Assembly: GCF_035918155.1 (NCBI RefSeq)
Contig: NZ_CP109327.1
Span: 8,370,001 to 8,434,000 of the forward strand
Length of the DNA: 64,000 nucleotides
Source of the DNA: Streptomyces sp. NBC_01591
GTDB taxonomy: Bacteria > Actinomycetota > Actinomycetes > Streptomycetales > Streptomycetaceae
Direction of reading: 5' to 3'
Both the position numbers and the translations under genes were made by a program. Position 1 is the first letter of the stretch. Each line of letters begins with the position of its first letter. Positions 1 to 8,086 of this stretch are shown here, one piece after another. The notes under the pieces are model-generated. The model was given only the letters and a program-made list of their open reading frames with translations, was not told the DNA's origin and searched no databases.

Positions 1-617
1 TCGCGGTCGTGGCTGACCACGACCAGTACGCCCGAGCGCCAGGAGTCGACGGCCTCGTAGAGCCTCCGGCGGGCGAACACATCGAGGTTGTTGGTGGGCT
101 CGTCCAGGAGCAGGACGTCGGGGCGCTCCAGCAGCAGCGCGGCCAGCCGCAGCAGGACGGTCTCACCGCCGGACAACTGGCCGACGGTGCGGTCCAGTTC
201 AATGCCTCCCAGCCCGAGCGAGCCGAGTGTCGCCAGGGCCCGTTCCTCGACGTCCCAGTCGTCGCCGATCGTCTCGAAGTGCTTCTCGTCGACATCGCCG
301 GCCTCGATGGCGCGCAGCGCGTCGCGCCGCTCGGCGATGCCCAGGGCCCGGTCCACCCGCAGTGTTGTGTCGAGGGTGATGTTCTGCGGAAGGTGGGCGA
401 GGCTGCCGCCGACGGTCACCGACCCCTGGGACGGGCGCAGTTGACCGGCGAGCAGTCGGAGCAGGGTGGACTTGCCCGCACCGTTGGTGCCGACGAGACC
501 GATGCGGCCCCGGCCGATGCTGAGGGAGAGCCCGTCGAAGACGGTCGTGCCGTCCGGCCACCGGAAGGTCAGGGCCGAGCAGGTGAGGGAGGCGCCGGGG
601 GTGGTGGGTCTCGCCAT
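1..617 (-). CDS. ABC-F family ATP-binding protein (partial, N-terminal part)
   Basis: The gene starts at an ATG on the minus strand and runs off the left edge, so only about 205 residues are present. They form one ABC ATPase domain: Walker A GTNGAGKST (about residues 43-51), signature LSGGE, Walker B with the ABC-F type DEPTNNLDV, and the switch motif SHDR. No membrane segment is seen. ABC-F proteins are soluble, carry two ATPase domains and act on the ribosome, some giving antibiotic protection; the second domain would lie outside the window. Whether this one is a resistance factor or a housekeeping translation factor cannot be told from this half. It is divergent from the SLT hydrolase. Confidence 0.9.
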   Translation of the reverse strand, partial: MARPTTPGASLTCSALTFRWPDGTTVFDGLSLSIGRGRIGLVGTNGAGKSTLLRLLAGQLRPSQGSVTVGGSLAHLPQNITLDTTLRVDRALGIAERRDALRAIEAGDVDEKHFETIGDDWDVEERALATLGSLGLGGIELDRTVGQLSGGETVLLRLAALLLERPDVLLLDEPTNNLDVFARRRLYEAVDSWRSGVLVVVSHDR

Positions 618-1261
618 GGTGTTCCTCGCAGTCGCAAACGTGGTGAATGGGGGCCTCGTATGCGAGCACCACGCAGCGACCGGGCAGGGGCAGAGGTGTG
701 GCGGTCCAGAAGATCGAGGGACGGCTCATGCACCGAGGTCGCATCCACGCGGGGTCACGGGCAGTGCGGAGCACTGCTACAGCGTGACGGGCGTACGGGC
801 GGAGCCGTACGGCGCGATGTTCGCGAACCTCAGATGCGCAACGTCCACCTCTATCGGAGACAACAGGACATGGAAACCATAACGACAGGGAGGGGGAAAG
901 GCAATGCCTCCCGGTGCCGGGTGGGCGTCGGGGGCGCGAGACCCGCACGGCGAGGCATCTGTCCGGTATGAGTTATTCACCCGAATTGATCTTTTGGTTA
1001 ATAAAAGGATCATTCGCCACCAATATCGCTTTTAATCATGGCGCGAAATGCACCTTTTGGGTATTTGTGGCGCGAGTCACGTTCGGCGCCCTGGACGGCG
1101 AGTCGCGCGAGTCGGTTCCCTTTCCGGGCAAGGAAAAGGGGACGCGCGGTGTGAGGTGGATTACCGAAATTCCCGTGCCTTGATCTTGTGGGTGAATTGC
1201 ATTCGAAAATTGGGGGCTTGTCCCTTTCGTGTCTCCTCGCCTACGGTCACCGTCAATCCGG
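618..1261. other. Long divergent intergenic region
   Basis: No convincing gene is seen between the ABC-F start and the riboswitch. It holds an inverted repeat, CGTACGG/CCGTACG at 792-811, which could be an attenuator or operator for the ABC-F gene, and an unusually AT-rich stretch at about 967-1063, far below the GC level of its surroundings. The AT-rich stretch and the following bases are the likely site of the promoter that drives the riboswitch transcript, but I cannot assign -35/-10 boxes with confidence. Confidence 0.5.
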
Positions 1262-1437
1262 ACGGAACGCCGAATCCTGCCGCCGTCCGGCAATCCGACC
1301 CACTCGTGTACGGCAGGAGCGGGGAACCCAGGTAAGCCGCCGATCCCGGTATCCGGAACGGCTCGGGGTGAAGTCGCGCCCATGTGCGGCCAGGCATCTC
1401 CAGCCTGAACCCGACAGCTCACCTCGCAGGCGACGGA
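1262..1437 (+). ncRNA. ydaO/yuaA-type (cyclic di-AMP) riboswitch
   Basis: The leader of the SLT gene carries the conserved blocks of the ydaO aptamer: CGCCGAATCCTGCC near 1268 pairing with GGCAGGAGC near 1312, the block GAGCGGGGAACCCA at about 1317-1330, GGGGTGAA at 1365-1372, and the closing segment AACCCGACAGCTCACCTCGC near 1407. The family binds c-di-AMP and usually turns expression off when the ligand is high. In Streptomyces it sits in front of resuscitation factors and SLT-type wall hydrolases, which fits the gene 12 nt downstream. Boundaries are estimated by eye. Confidence 0.88.
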
Positions 1438-1449
1438 GAGGAATCCATC

Positions 1450-1947
1450 ATGCCCTCAACGGGTACGTACCGTCGTCGTAAGTCCACCTCGCTGACCCGG
1501 GGTTTCATCGCCGTGGGCACGGGCGCAGCCGCCCTCATGCTGCCGCTGATCGGTGCCCACACCGCCTCGGCGGCGCCGGCGCAGTCCGTCAGCGCCGCCG
1601 CCCCGGCCGCGCAGTCCGCGACGTACACGAACGATCTGGACGGCTGGATCAAGGAGTCGCTGGCCGTCATGGCCAAGCACGGCATCCCCGGCAGCTACGC
1701 CAGCATCCACCGCAACATCATGCGCGAGTCCTCCGGCAACCCCCTGGCCATCAACAACTGGGACTCGAACGCCGCCGCCGGGACGCCGTCCAAGGGGCTC
1801 CTCCAGGTCATCGATCCGACGTTCCGGGCCTACCACGTGCCCGGTACCGCGATGGACAGCTACGACCCCGTCGCCAACATCACGGCAGCGTGCAACTACG
1901 CGGCCGCCAAGTACGGCTCCATCGACAACGTCTTCGGAGCCTACTGA
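1450..1947 (+). CDS. Secreted SLT-type transglycosylase, riboswitch-controlled
   Basis: A 165-residue protein with an Arg-rich N-terminus, a hydrophobic core and an Ala-rich cleavage region ending near SAAPAQS, so it is probably exported. The rest is a short lysozyme-like SLT fold: NDLDGWIKESLAVM, then the catalytic-type motif NIMRESSGNP (Glu is the expected acid), then SKGLLQVI and ANITAACNYAA. It should cleave peptidoglycan during growth or spore germination, like the Swl proteins of S. coelicolor. The ATG at 1450 is chosen over an upstream in-frame start because GGAGAGG lies 8-14 nt before it and the upstream bases belong to the riboswitch. A close paralogue lies at 46615-47130. Confidence 0.88.
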   Translation: MPSTGTYRRRKSTSLTRGFIAVGTGAAALMLPLIGAHTASAAPAQSVSAAAPAAQSATYTNDLDGWIKESLAVMAKHGIPGSYASIHRNIMRESSGNPLAINNWDSNAAAGTPSKGLLQVIDPTFRAYHVPGTAMDSYDPVANITAACNYAAAKYGSIDNVFGAY

Positions 1948-1972
1948 CGTACGGCGCCGCCGCCCGGCCGTC

Positions 1973-2001
1973 GCCCCCGCGGTCAGCCCAGCCGCGGGGG
2001 C
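1973..2001. terminator. Hairpin terminator between convergent genes
   Basis: A perfect 10-bp inverted repeat (GCCCCCGCGG / CCGCGGGGGC, 9-nt loop) lies 26 nt after the SLT stop. It overlaps the last codons of the convergent FAD monooxygenase, so the same DNA is both coding sequence and a terminator for the SLT transcript. There is no U tract, as is common in Streptomyces. Confidence 0.6.
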
Positions 2002-3140
2002 GTCCAGTCGGCGTGGCGCAGGATCGTGCGGACGGTGACGCGGGACGGTGCGAGCCGCAGCGCTGTATTGCGCAGGGCGACGGCCGCCGGACGGGACAGC
2101 TGCTGGCCCATCCGGCCGGCCTGCCGAGCGGCCCGGGCGACCGACTGGCTGCGGGGCCGGCGCTCGGCGTCGTAGCGGCTGAGCGCCGACTCGACGGTGG
2201 GTTCGGTGGCGAGCGCGGCGGCCAGCGTCGCCGCGTCCTCCAGTGCCTGGCAGGCCCCCTGGCCGAGATTCGGGGTCATGGCGTGGGCGGCATCGCCGAG
2301 CAGGGCGACCCGGCCCACCGCGTAGGAAGGGAGCGGGGCGACCAGCTCGTTGACGTCACGGTGCAGGACGGCATCGGGCCGGGTCGCCGCCAGCAGGGCG
2401 GGAATGGGGTCGTGCCAGCCGCCGAACCGGCGGCGGACCTCGGCGAGCGGGTCCGGATGGCGCACACCGGCGGGAGCGTTGAGCACCGCGTGCCACTCTG
2501 CCCGGCCGTCCGAGAAGGCGATGTGACCGAACTCGGCCCCCGGTCCCCAGGTGAGCTCGAAGTCGGTCCGCAGGTCGACCGGGGACTCGGTGATGGCGCG
2601 CAGCACCGTCGAGCCGCTGTAGGCCGGACCGGGGTGCCCCGGGAAGAGCTGGGAGCGCAACCGGCTGCTGATCCCGTCGGCGGCCACGACCAGATCCGCG
2701 TCGCGGAGAGTGTCACCGGCGGTGAGGCGCACCCGCGAGGCGTCGGATCGGTCGACGGACGTCACCTCGGCCCCGATGACCAGGGATCCGGGCGGCAGCG
2801 CCTCGCGCAGCAACCGGTGCAGCGTGGCCCGGGGGATGCCCACGATCGGGGTCCCCAGCTCGCGCTCCAGCGCGGCTCCGTCCATACGTGCCAGCAGGCG
2901 TCCGTCCGGGGTGCGGGTGCCACCGGTGTACTGGGGCCGCGCGGCCGCGCGCACTCCCGCGCCGACACCGAGGGCATCCAGCGCGCGCATACCGTTCGCG
3001 TGCAGCGAGATGCCCGCGCCCGCGTCGTCGAGGGTGTGGGCGCGTTCGACGACCGTCGCCTCCCAGCCGATGCGGCGCAGCCCGATCGCGGCGGCCAGCC
3101 CGCCGATGCCTCCGCCGACAACCACCGCGCTGTTGCCCAT
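1983..3140 (-). CDS. FAD-dependent monooxygenase (salicylate-hydroxylase type)
   Basis: A 385-residue flavoprotein. It opens with the dinucleotide-binding motif GGGIGGLAAAIGL, has the middle motif DLVVAADGISSRLR, and the FAD-ribityl motif ALLGDAAHAMTPNLGQGACQ, the pattern of class A aromatic-ring monooxygenases. The substrate is unknown. The ATG at 3140 is preferred to the GTG at 3167 because GAGGGG stands before it and the longer form would begin next to the operator. It is divergent from a TetR gene with paired palindromes between, so repression by that regulator and induction by an aromatic or xenobiotic ligand is likely. Confidence 0.88.
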   Translation of the reverse strand: MGNSAVVVGGGIGGLAAAIGLRRIGWEATVVERAHTLDDAGAGISLHANGMRALDALGVGAGVRAAARPQYTGGTRTPDGRLLARMDGAALERELGTPIVGIPRATLHRLLREALPPGSLVIGAEVTSVDRSDASRVRLTAGDTLRDADLVVAADGISSRLRSQLFPGHPGPAYSGSTVLRAITESPVDLRTDFELTWGPGAEFGHIAFSDGRAEWHAVLNAPAGVRHPDPLAEVRRRFGGWHDPIPALLAATRPDAVLHRDVNELVAPLPSYAVGRVALLGDAAHAMTPNLGQGACQALEDAATLAAALATEPTVESALSRYDAERRPRSQSVARAARQAGRMGQQLSRPAAVALRNTALRLAPSRVTVRTILRHADWTPPRLG

Positions 3141-3170
3141 GCCGGGTCCCCTCTCGTGCCCTGCCACGGC

Positions 3171-3219
3171 CTTCTACACCTGTAGAAGGAGCGTACTACG
3201 CCGTCTCTACAGGTGTAGA
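3171..3219. promoter_or_regulatory. Paired TetR-type operators
   Basis: Two near-identical palindromes lie between the divergent genes: CTTCTACACCTGTAGAAG (3171-3188) and TCTACAGGTGTAGA (3206-3219). They share CTACA..TGTAG arms with the central dinucleotide inverted (CC versus GG), and their centres are 33 bp apart, about three helical turns. This is the arrangement expected for autoregulation by the adjacent TetR protein and co-control of the monooxygenase. Confidence 0.8.
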
Positions 3220-3224
3220 AAGGG

Positions 3225-3821
3225 GTGATGACCACTGATCGACGGACCGTCCTTGCCGATGCCGCCATCGGCGTGCTGGCCGAGGCGGGGATGCGGGGCC
3301 TGACCCACCGGGCCGTGGACCGGGCTGCGGGCCTGCCTCCGGGCACCACCTCGGCGTACTTCCGCACCCGTCAGGCGCTGCTCACCGCGCTCGTCCGACG
3401 ACTCGTCGCGCACGACCAGGCGGAACTGCAGGCGGCCAGCGACCAGGCGGCGACGCCGCGCGACGCCGACGAACTGACGGACGGGCTCGCCGGCTTCGTC
3501 GAGCGGCGGCTCACCGGGGTGGGGCGGCGGCGGTCACTCGCCCGCTACGCGTGCGCCGTCGAGAGCGTGCGCCACCCGGAGCTGCGCGAGATTCTTGTGC
3601 CGCGCGAGAACGCGGCGCGTGAAGCCGTGCGGGCGTTCCTGGGCGCGCAGGGCGTGGCCGACGCCGAGGGGCGCACGCTCACACTGCTGGCCTGTGTGGA
3701 CGGCCTGGTGTTCGACCGGCTGGTGGGCGGCGGGGGAGTGCCGAGGGGCGAGATCGCGGGGCTGGTCGCCGCGGCGCTCCGCGACTCCGGCGGGGATCGC
3801 GAGGCTTCGGCCCGGGAGTGA
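3225..3821 (+). CDS. TetR family transcriptional regulator
   Basis: A 198-residue protein with an N-terminal helix-turn-helix of the TetR type (AAIGVLAEAGMRGLTHRAVDRAAG, then TSAYFRTRQALLTALVRRL) and an all-helical ligand-binding C-terminal half. Translation may start at GTG 3225 or the adjoining ATG 3228; GAAAGGGG just upstream serves both and overlaps the second operator, so repressor binding would also block its own leader. It very probably controls the divergent FAD monooxygenase. Confidence 0.9.
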   Translation: MMTTDRRTVLADAAIGVLAEAGMRGLTHRAVDRAAGLPPGTTSAYFRTRQALLTALVRRLVAHDQAELQAASDQAATPRDADELTDGLAGFVERRLTGVGRRRSLARYACAVESVRHPELREILVPRENAAREAVRAFLGAQGVADAEGRTLTLLACVDGLVFDRLVGGGGVPRGEIAGLVAAALRDSGGDREASARE

Positions 3822-3914
3822 CACCGGCCGCCCCCGCTCGGGCCGCCGATGTGGTCGTGCCTTCTGGACGTCCACCGACGTGATCGTCGCTCCTGGACGT
3901 CCGCCGCGTGATCG

Positions 3915-4232
3915 TCACTCCTGGGCGGGTTCCGCCGCCTGCTCCGGTTCGGGGCGAGGCAGCGCGGGTACGGTGGCCGCCTCCCCGTCCCGGACCGCCT
4001 GCACCACCGCGTCGTGCAGGTGACGGCTGTCCTCCTCCGAACGGCACCGTACGGGACTGCCCGACATGGTGAACCAGTCGATCGCACCGGTGTACTGCAC
4101 AGTGACCTGGGCCATGTCGTCCGCCCAAGTCGTGTGCACGGTCAGGTCCCCGGACAGGACACCGACCTCGTCCGTGAGCACGCCACCGCGCCCGGAGAAC
4201 ACACCGCAAGTCGTCCACGACGCCCAAGCCAT
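3915..4232 (-). CDS. Conserved hypothetical protein, about 105 aa
   Basis: A small soluble protein with the pattern HTTWADDMAQVTVQYTGAID then FTMSGSPVRC, and a C-terminal helix HDAVVQAVRDGEAATVPALP. I recall proteins of this kind and length in many streptomycetes but no function. The start at 4232 gives MAWASW and matches the usual length; the open frame continues upstream to 4526, but that part is not protein-like in composition. The RBS is weak (GGAG only 2 nt before the ATG), so the start is uncertain. Confidence 0.6.
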   Translation of the reverse strand: MAWASWTTCGVFSGRGGVLTDEVGVLSGDLTVHTTWADDMAQVTVQYTGAIDWFTMSGSPVRCRSEEDSRHLHDAVVQAVRDGEAATVPALPRPEPEQAAEPAQE

Positions 4233-4598
4233 GACTCCAGGCTGACACCAAGCCCGAGGAAGCGCGACCCGTGGGCCTCGCACATCGACCGCACCCCGGG
4301 CCCCACGGTCCGGGACGCCGCTCCGCCCTTCCGGATGCTGGATACGGTGGAAACTTTCCACCGGGCCGGGCTGCGGTTCCCGCACCCGCCGATCCCCGTG
4401 CTTTGATGCGTCGTTAGCGCCAAATCGTCGGATTGACCCCTCGGAACAACGAATTCCGAAGGTGAACACCTCTTGACCTGCGGAACACGTCGGGATTGCA
4501 TGTCGCGCTGGGAGCGACGAAACCACTCACCACGTCCTCGTCTGGAGGCGATACCGCTCCCGTGCTCAGACACCGCACCTGTCGATCGGAACCGCACG
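4233..4598. other. Divergent intergenic region upstream of the permease
   Basis: No gene is supported here. It contains a short inverted repeat, TCGGAA/TTCCGA at 4441-4459 with 7 nt between the arms, about 140 nt before the permease start, which may be a regulator site. No clear promoter boxes could be assigned. Confidence 0.4.
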
Positions 4599-5995
4599 AT
4601 GACCGAAACGCTCAGCGCTCCCCAGGCGCTCGCGCCAGCGACCGGCCCCACTCCACAGAAGCTCAAGCGTTCCATCGGCGTCGTGGGCGGAACACTGCTC
4701 ACGCTCTCCTGCGTGACGCCCGCCTCGACCCTCTTCGTGGTCGTACCGGACCTGTTCTCCAGCCTCGGCACGTACACCGCCCTCACCATCGCCATCGGCT
4801 CGCTGCTCTGCATCGCGGTCGCCTTCTGCTACTCGGAGTTGGGCACGCTCATTCCGAGCGCCGGGGGCGAGTACGCCATGGTGTCGACCATGGCGGGACG
4901 GCTCGCCGGTTGGCTCGTCTTCGTGCTCTCGCTGCTGGTCGTGATGATCGTGCCCCCGGTCATCGCCATGGGGACGGCCGACTACCTCGCTCCCATCGTG
5001 CACATTCCGGCTTCCGTCGCGGGTGCCGGCGTCATGGTGCTCGCCACTCTCGCCGGTCTTCTGGACCTGCGCGCCAACGCGTGGATCACCGGAATCTTCC
5101 TCGTCCTCGAAGTGATCGCGGCAGGTGTCGTCGCCGTTCTCGGCTTCGCGCACTCCGAGCGCGGTGCCTCGGCACTGGTGCACGGCTCGGTCGCCTCGTC
5201 GGGCGGTACGAGCTCGACCGTCACCGCGATGATGGTGGTCTCCGGGCTCGCGATCGCGCTCTTCATCACCCAGGGCTTCTCCACGGCCGTCTACCTCTCG
5301 GAGGAGCTGGAGAACCCGCGGCGCAACGTGGCCCGCACCGTGCTCGCCACCCTCGCCATCTCCACGGCGGTCATCCTCGTCCCGGTCATCGCCATCACGC
5401 TGGGCGCCCCGGGCCTGGCGGCCCTGACCTCGGGCGACCTCAACGCCATGGTCGCCGCCTGGTCCAACTCGGCCGTCGGTACCTTCGTCAGCCTCTGCGT
5501 CGCCCTCGCGATCATCAACGCGGGCATCGTGATGGTCATCCAGAACTCGCGGGTGCTGTTCGCCTCCGCCCGTGACAAGGCATGGCCCGAGCCGATCAAC
5601 GACGCTCTGGCCCGACTCGGCCGGTTCGGGTCCCCGTGGGTCGCGACCCTGGTCGTCGGCGTCCCCGGTGCGGCGCTCTGCTTCGTCAACCTCGACACCC
5701 TGTACGGCGTCACCGGCGTGTCCGTCACCGCCATGTACCTGCTGGTCGCCGTCGCCGCGCTGCTCTGCCGCCGCGGTACGCACCGCGAGGCGCCGGCCTG
5801 GCGCATGCCGCTGTGGCCCGCGATCCCCGTGCTGCTATCGCCGTGCTGGCGTACATCCTGACCCAGCAGGAGACCGAGTACCTGCTGTGGACCGGCGGGA
5901 TCACGGCGGTCGCCACGCTCTACTGGGCGTTCTACCTGCGGCCCCGCCGGGAGACCCGCTGGCTGGTCAGCATTCCGGAGGACGCGCGGTCCTGA
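4599..5995 (+). pseudogene. APC-family amino-acid permease, frameshifted near its 3' end
   Basis: The frame from ATG 4599 encodes an integral membrane protein of the amino acid/polyamine/organocation superfamily, with about 11-12 hydrophobic segments, the motif SAGGEYAMVSTMAGRLAGW in the helix 2-3 region and a helix 6-like LFITQGFSTAVYLSEEL. It would import an amino acid with protons. At about 5834 the frame changes: the reading runs out at 5861 as junk, while the frame one base back continues AIAVLAYILTQQETEYLLW to a natural stop at 5995. One missing G in GTGCTG(G)CTATC would restore a 465-residue protein. Either the last helix is really lost or the base was lost in sequencing. Confidence 0.8.
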
Positions 5996-6193
5996 ACCGG
6001 ACGTGTTCCGTGCCGTGCCCGGCCCGCCGGCGGAGAGCATCCGCGGGCGGGCCGCACCCGTGCCGTCCCCGGGGCCGTCACGAACCGATCGCCCGACCGG
6101 GCGCCGTGTCGGCCCGACGACGGGCGGACACACTCCTGGCTCCCTCACAGTGGGGTGAGGGGGCGTTGTCGGAACACGGGGAGTCGTGGCGGG

Positions 6194-7312
6194 ATGAGTG
6201 TCGAGCGGGTCGGAGTCGTCGTTCACCAGGGCCGTGCCGAGGCCGTCGTCGCGGCGGGCGTCGTACGCGACTGGTGTGCCCGCGAAGGCATCCCGTGCAC
6301 GGACATCGACGTGTGGCGCGACGACGAACGCAGGCGCGGCGGGCGCGAGGAGGCCGATGTCGCGGGCAACCCCGAGCTCATCGTGACGCTCGGCGGCGAC
6401 GGGACCTTCCTGCGCGGCGCCAGGATCGCCGCCAAGAACGACGGCGCCGTCCTCGGGATCGACCTGGGCCGCGTCGGCTTCCTCACCGAGGTGCCGGTCG
6501 CGGACGTGGTCCGGGCGCTGGACGCCGTCCACCGGGGCCGGGCGGTGGTCGAGGAGCGCATGACGCTGACCATGAGAACCTCCCGCGTACTCGAAGTGCC
6601 CGAGGACATCGACGCCCTGATGGGCTACGGACGACGCCCGATGCTGCCGCCTCCCCACGTCGCCCTCGACGCGGAGGCCGCGGCGGAGGGCTGGGGCGTG
6701 GCACTGGACGTCACCGCGCTCAACGACGTCGTCGTGGAGAAACTCGCCCGCGACCGGCAGGTGAGCCTCGGCGTCTACATCGGCGGCCGGCTCCTCGCCT
6801 CGTACTCCGCCGACGCGGTCATCATGGCCACCCCCACCGGCTCGACCGCCTACAGCTTCGCCGCGGGTGGTCCGGTGGTCTCCCCCCGCATGGACGCTGT
6901 CCTCTTCACACCCGTGGCAGCGCACATGACCTTCGACCGCACCGTGGTCGCCGCGGCCGACGAGCCGATCGCCGTGCGGGTCCTGCCGCACTCGGGACAG
7001 GGCGCGGTGACCATCGACGGCCAGCTGCGCGGCGTACTGGACGCCGGGGACTGGCTCGGGGTGTACGCGGCACCGCGCCGTCTGCGGGTCATCAGGCTCG
7101 GCCCGAACGACTTCTACGGGCGGCTCCGCACCCGCCTGCGCCTCACGGACGCCCCGGCCACGGCGGCCGACGGGGAGAGCGCGCCGCTCTTCCGTCCCGA
7201 CGGACCGGTCCCGCACGATCTGGCCCATCTCCATCTCTCCCCGGCGGACCGGGACGAGGCGGCCGACGTTCCACCGCGCCGGATTCCCCCCGACCCCGAA
7301 TCCCGGCGCTGA
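6194..7312 (+). CDS. NAD kinase-like protein (NADK paralogue)
   Basis: A 372-residue member of the ATP-NAD kinase/diacylglycerol kinase-like superfamily. It shows the substrate motif VTLGGDGTFLRGAR, then VLGIDLGRVGFLTEV, ALNDVVVEKL and the long motif ATPTGSTAYSFAAGGPVVSP. NAD kinase phosphorylates NAD to NADP. It is longer than the typical actinobacterial enzyme (about 300 residues), mainly through an insertion after residue 130 and an acidic, low-complexity C-terminal tail, and the usual NE motif is ND here, so it is probably a secondary paralogue rather than the main NadK. ATG 6194 begins MSVERVGVVVHQGR, the right position for the fold. Confidence 0.82.
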   Translation: MSVERVGVVVHQGRAEAVVAAGVVRDWCAREGIPCTDIDVWRDDERRRGGREEADVAGNPELIVTLGGDGTFLRGARIAAKNDGAVLGIDLGRVGFLTEVPVADVVRALDAVHRGRAVVEERMTLTMRTSRVLEVPEDIDALMGYGRRPMLPPPHVALDAEAAAEGWGVALDVTALNDVVVEKLARDRQVSLGVYIGGRLLASYSADAVIMATPTGSTAYSFAAGGPVVSPRMDAVLFTPVAAHMTFDRTVVAAADEPIAVRVLPHSGQGAVTIDGQLRGVLDAGDWLGVYAAPRRLRVIRLGPNDFYGRLRTRLRLTDAPATAADGESAPLFRPDGPVPHDLAHLHLSPADRDEAADVPPRRIPPDPESRR

Positions 7313-7356
7313 ACCAGGGCCGCAAGGCCGAAGCGACGTACGACAAAGGAGTTCTC

Positions 7357-8009
7357 ATGCCCAGCAGCGCCGATCTCCCCGCCTTCACCACAGTGACGGT
7401 TCCCGACATCGAACTGGCTTTAGCGGCAACTCAGTTGGTGCGTAACACGACCGACGACCTGATCTACCACCAGTCCGCCGTGTCTACTTCTTCGGCGGCC
7501 TCCGGAGACACGACGGCGGACTGAGCTTCGACCCGGAGCTGCTCTACGTCGCAGCGATGTTGCACGATCTCGGCCTCAACAAGGGATTCCGCGGCAGCGG
7601 GCGCCGGTTCGAGGTGGACAGCGCCGACGAGGCACGGCGATTCCTGCAGAGCCACGGTGTGCCCGAGGACAGCATCCGTCGCGTCTGGACCGCCATCGCG
7701 CTCCATACGACGCCGGGAATCCCGGCGTTCATGGAGCCCGAGGTCGCGCTGGTGACGGCCGGTGTGGAGTACGACGTACTGGGCATCGGGTACGACGACA
7801 TCAGCGGCGCGGACCGTGCGGCGATCGTCGCCCTCCACCCCCGCCCCGACTTCAAGCGGCGCATCCTCAGGGCCTTCACCGAAGGCATCGAACCCAAGCC
7901 GGACACCACGTTCGGCAATGTGAAGGCCGATGTCCTGGAGCGTTACGCACCCGGGTACCGGCGTGGCAACTTCGTTGACACCATCCTGGACTCAGCCTGG
8001 CCGGAGTGA
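7357..8009 (+). pseudogene. HD-domain phosphohydrolase, frameshifted
   Basis: The start ATG 7357 has a good AAAGGAG. The first frame reads VPDIELALAATQLVRNTTDDLIYHQS and then becomes nonsense; from about 7476 the next frame continues RRVYFFGGLRRHDGGLSFDPELLYVAAMLHDLGL to a stop at 8009. A single C missing in CAGTC(C)CGCC restores one protein of about 217 residues with the metal-binding HD motif (MLHDLGL). The family includes phosphohydrolases acting on nucleotides or cyanamide. Codon 22 is a TTA (7420-7422). It follows the NAD kinase paralogue by 44 nt and may be co-transcribed. Confidence 0.75.
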
Positions 8010-8086
8010 GGGCGGCGAGCAGACCGCATGACCCGGTGGAGGCGACCCCCCCGTCGTTATAGTTGGCATCTGCAGGGAACAGGAAA

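Noticed and set aside
3822..3914. Repeated GTGATCGTC...CTGGACGTCC segments after the TetR gene
   Set aside because: Short imperfect direct repeats near 3847-3915 only; too few units and no clear function.
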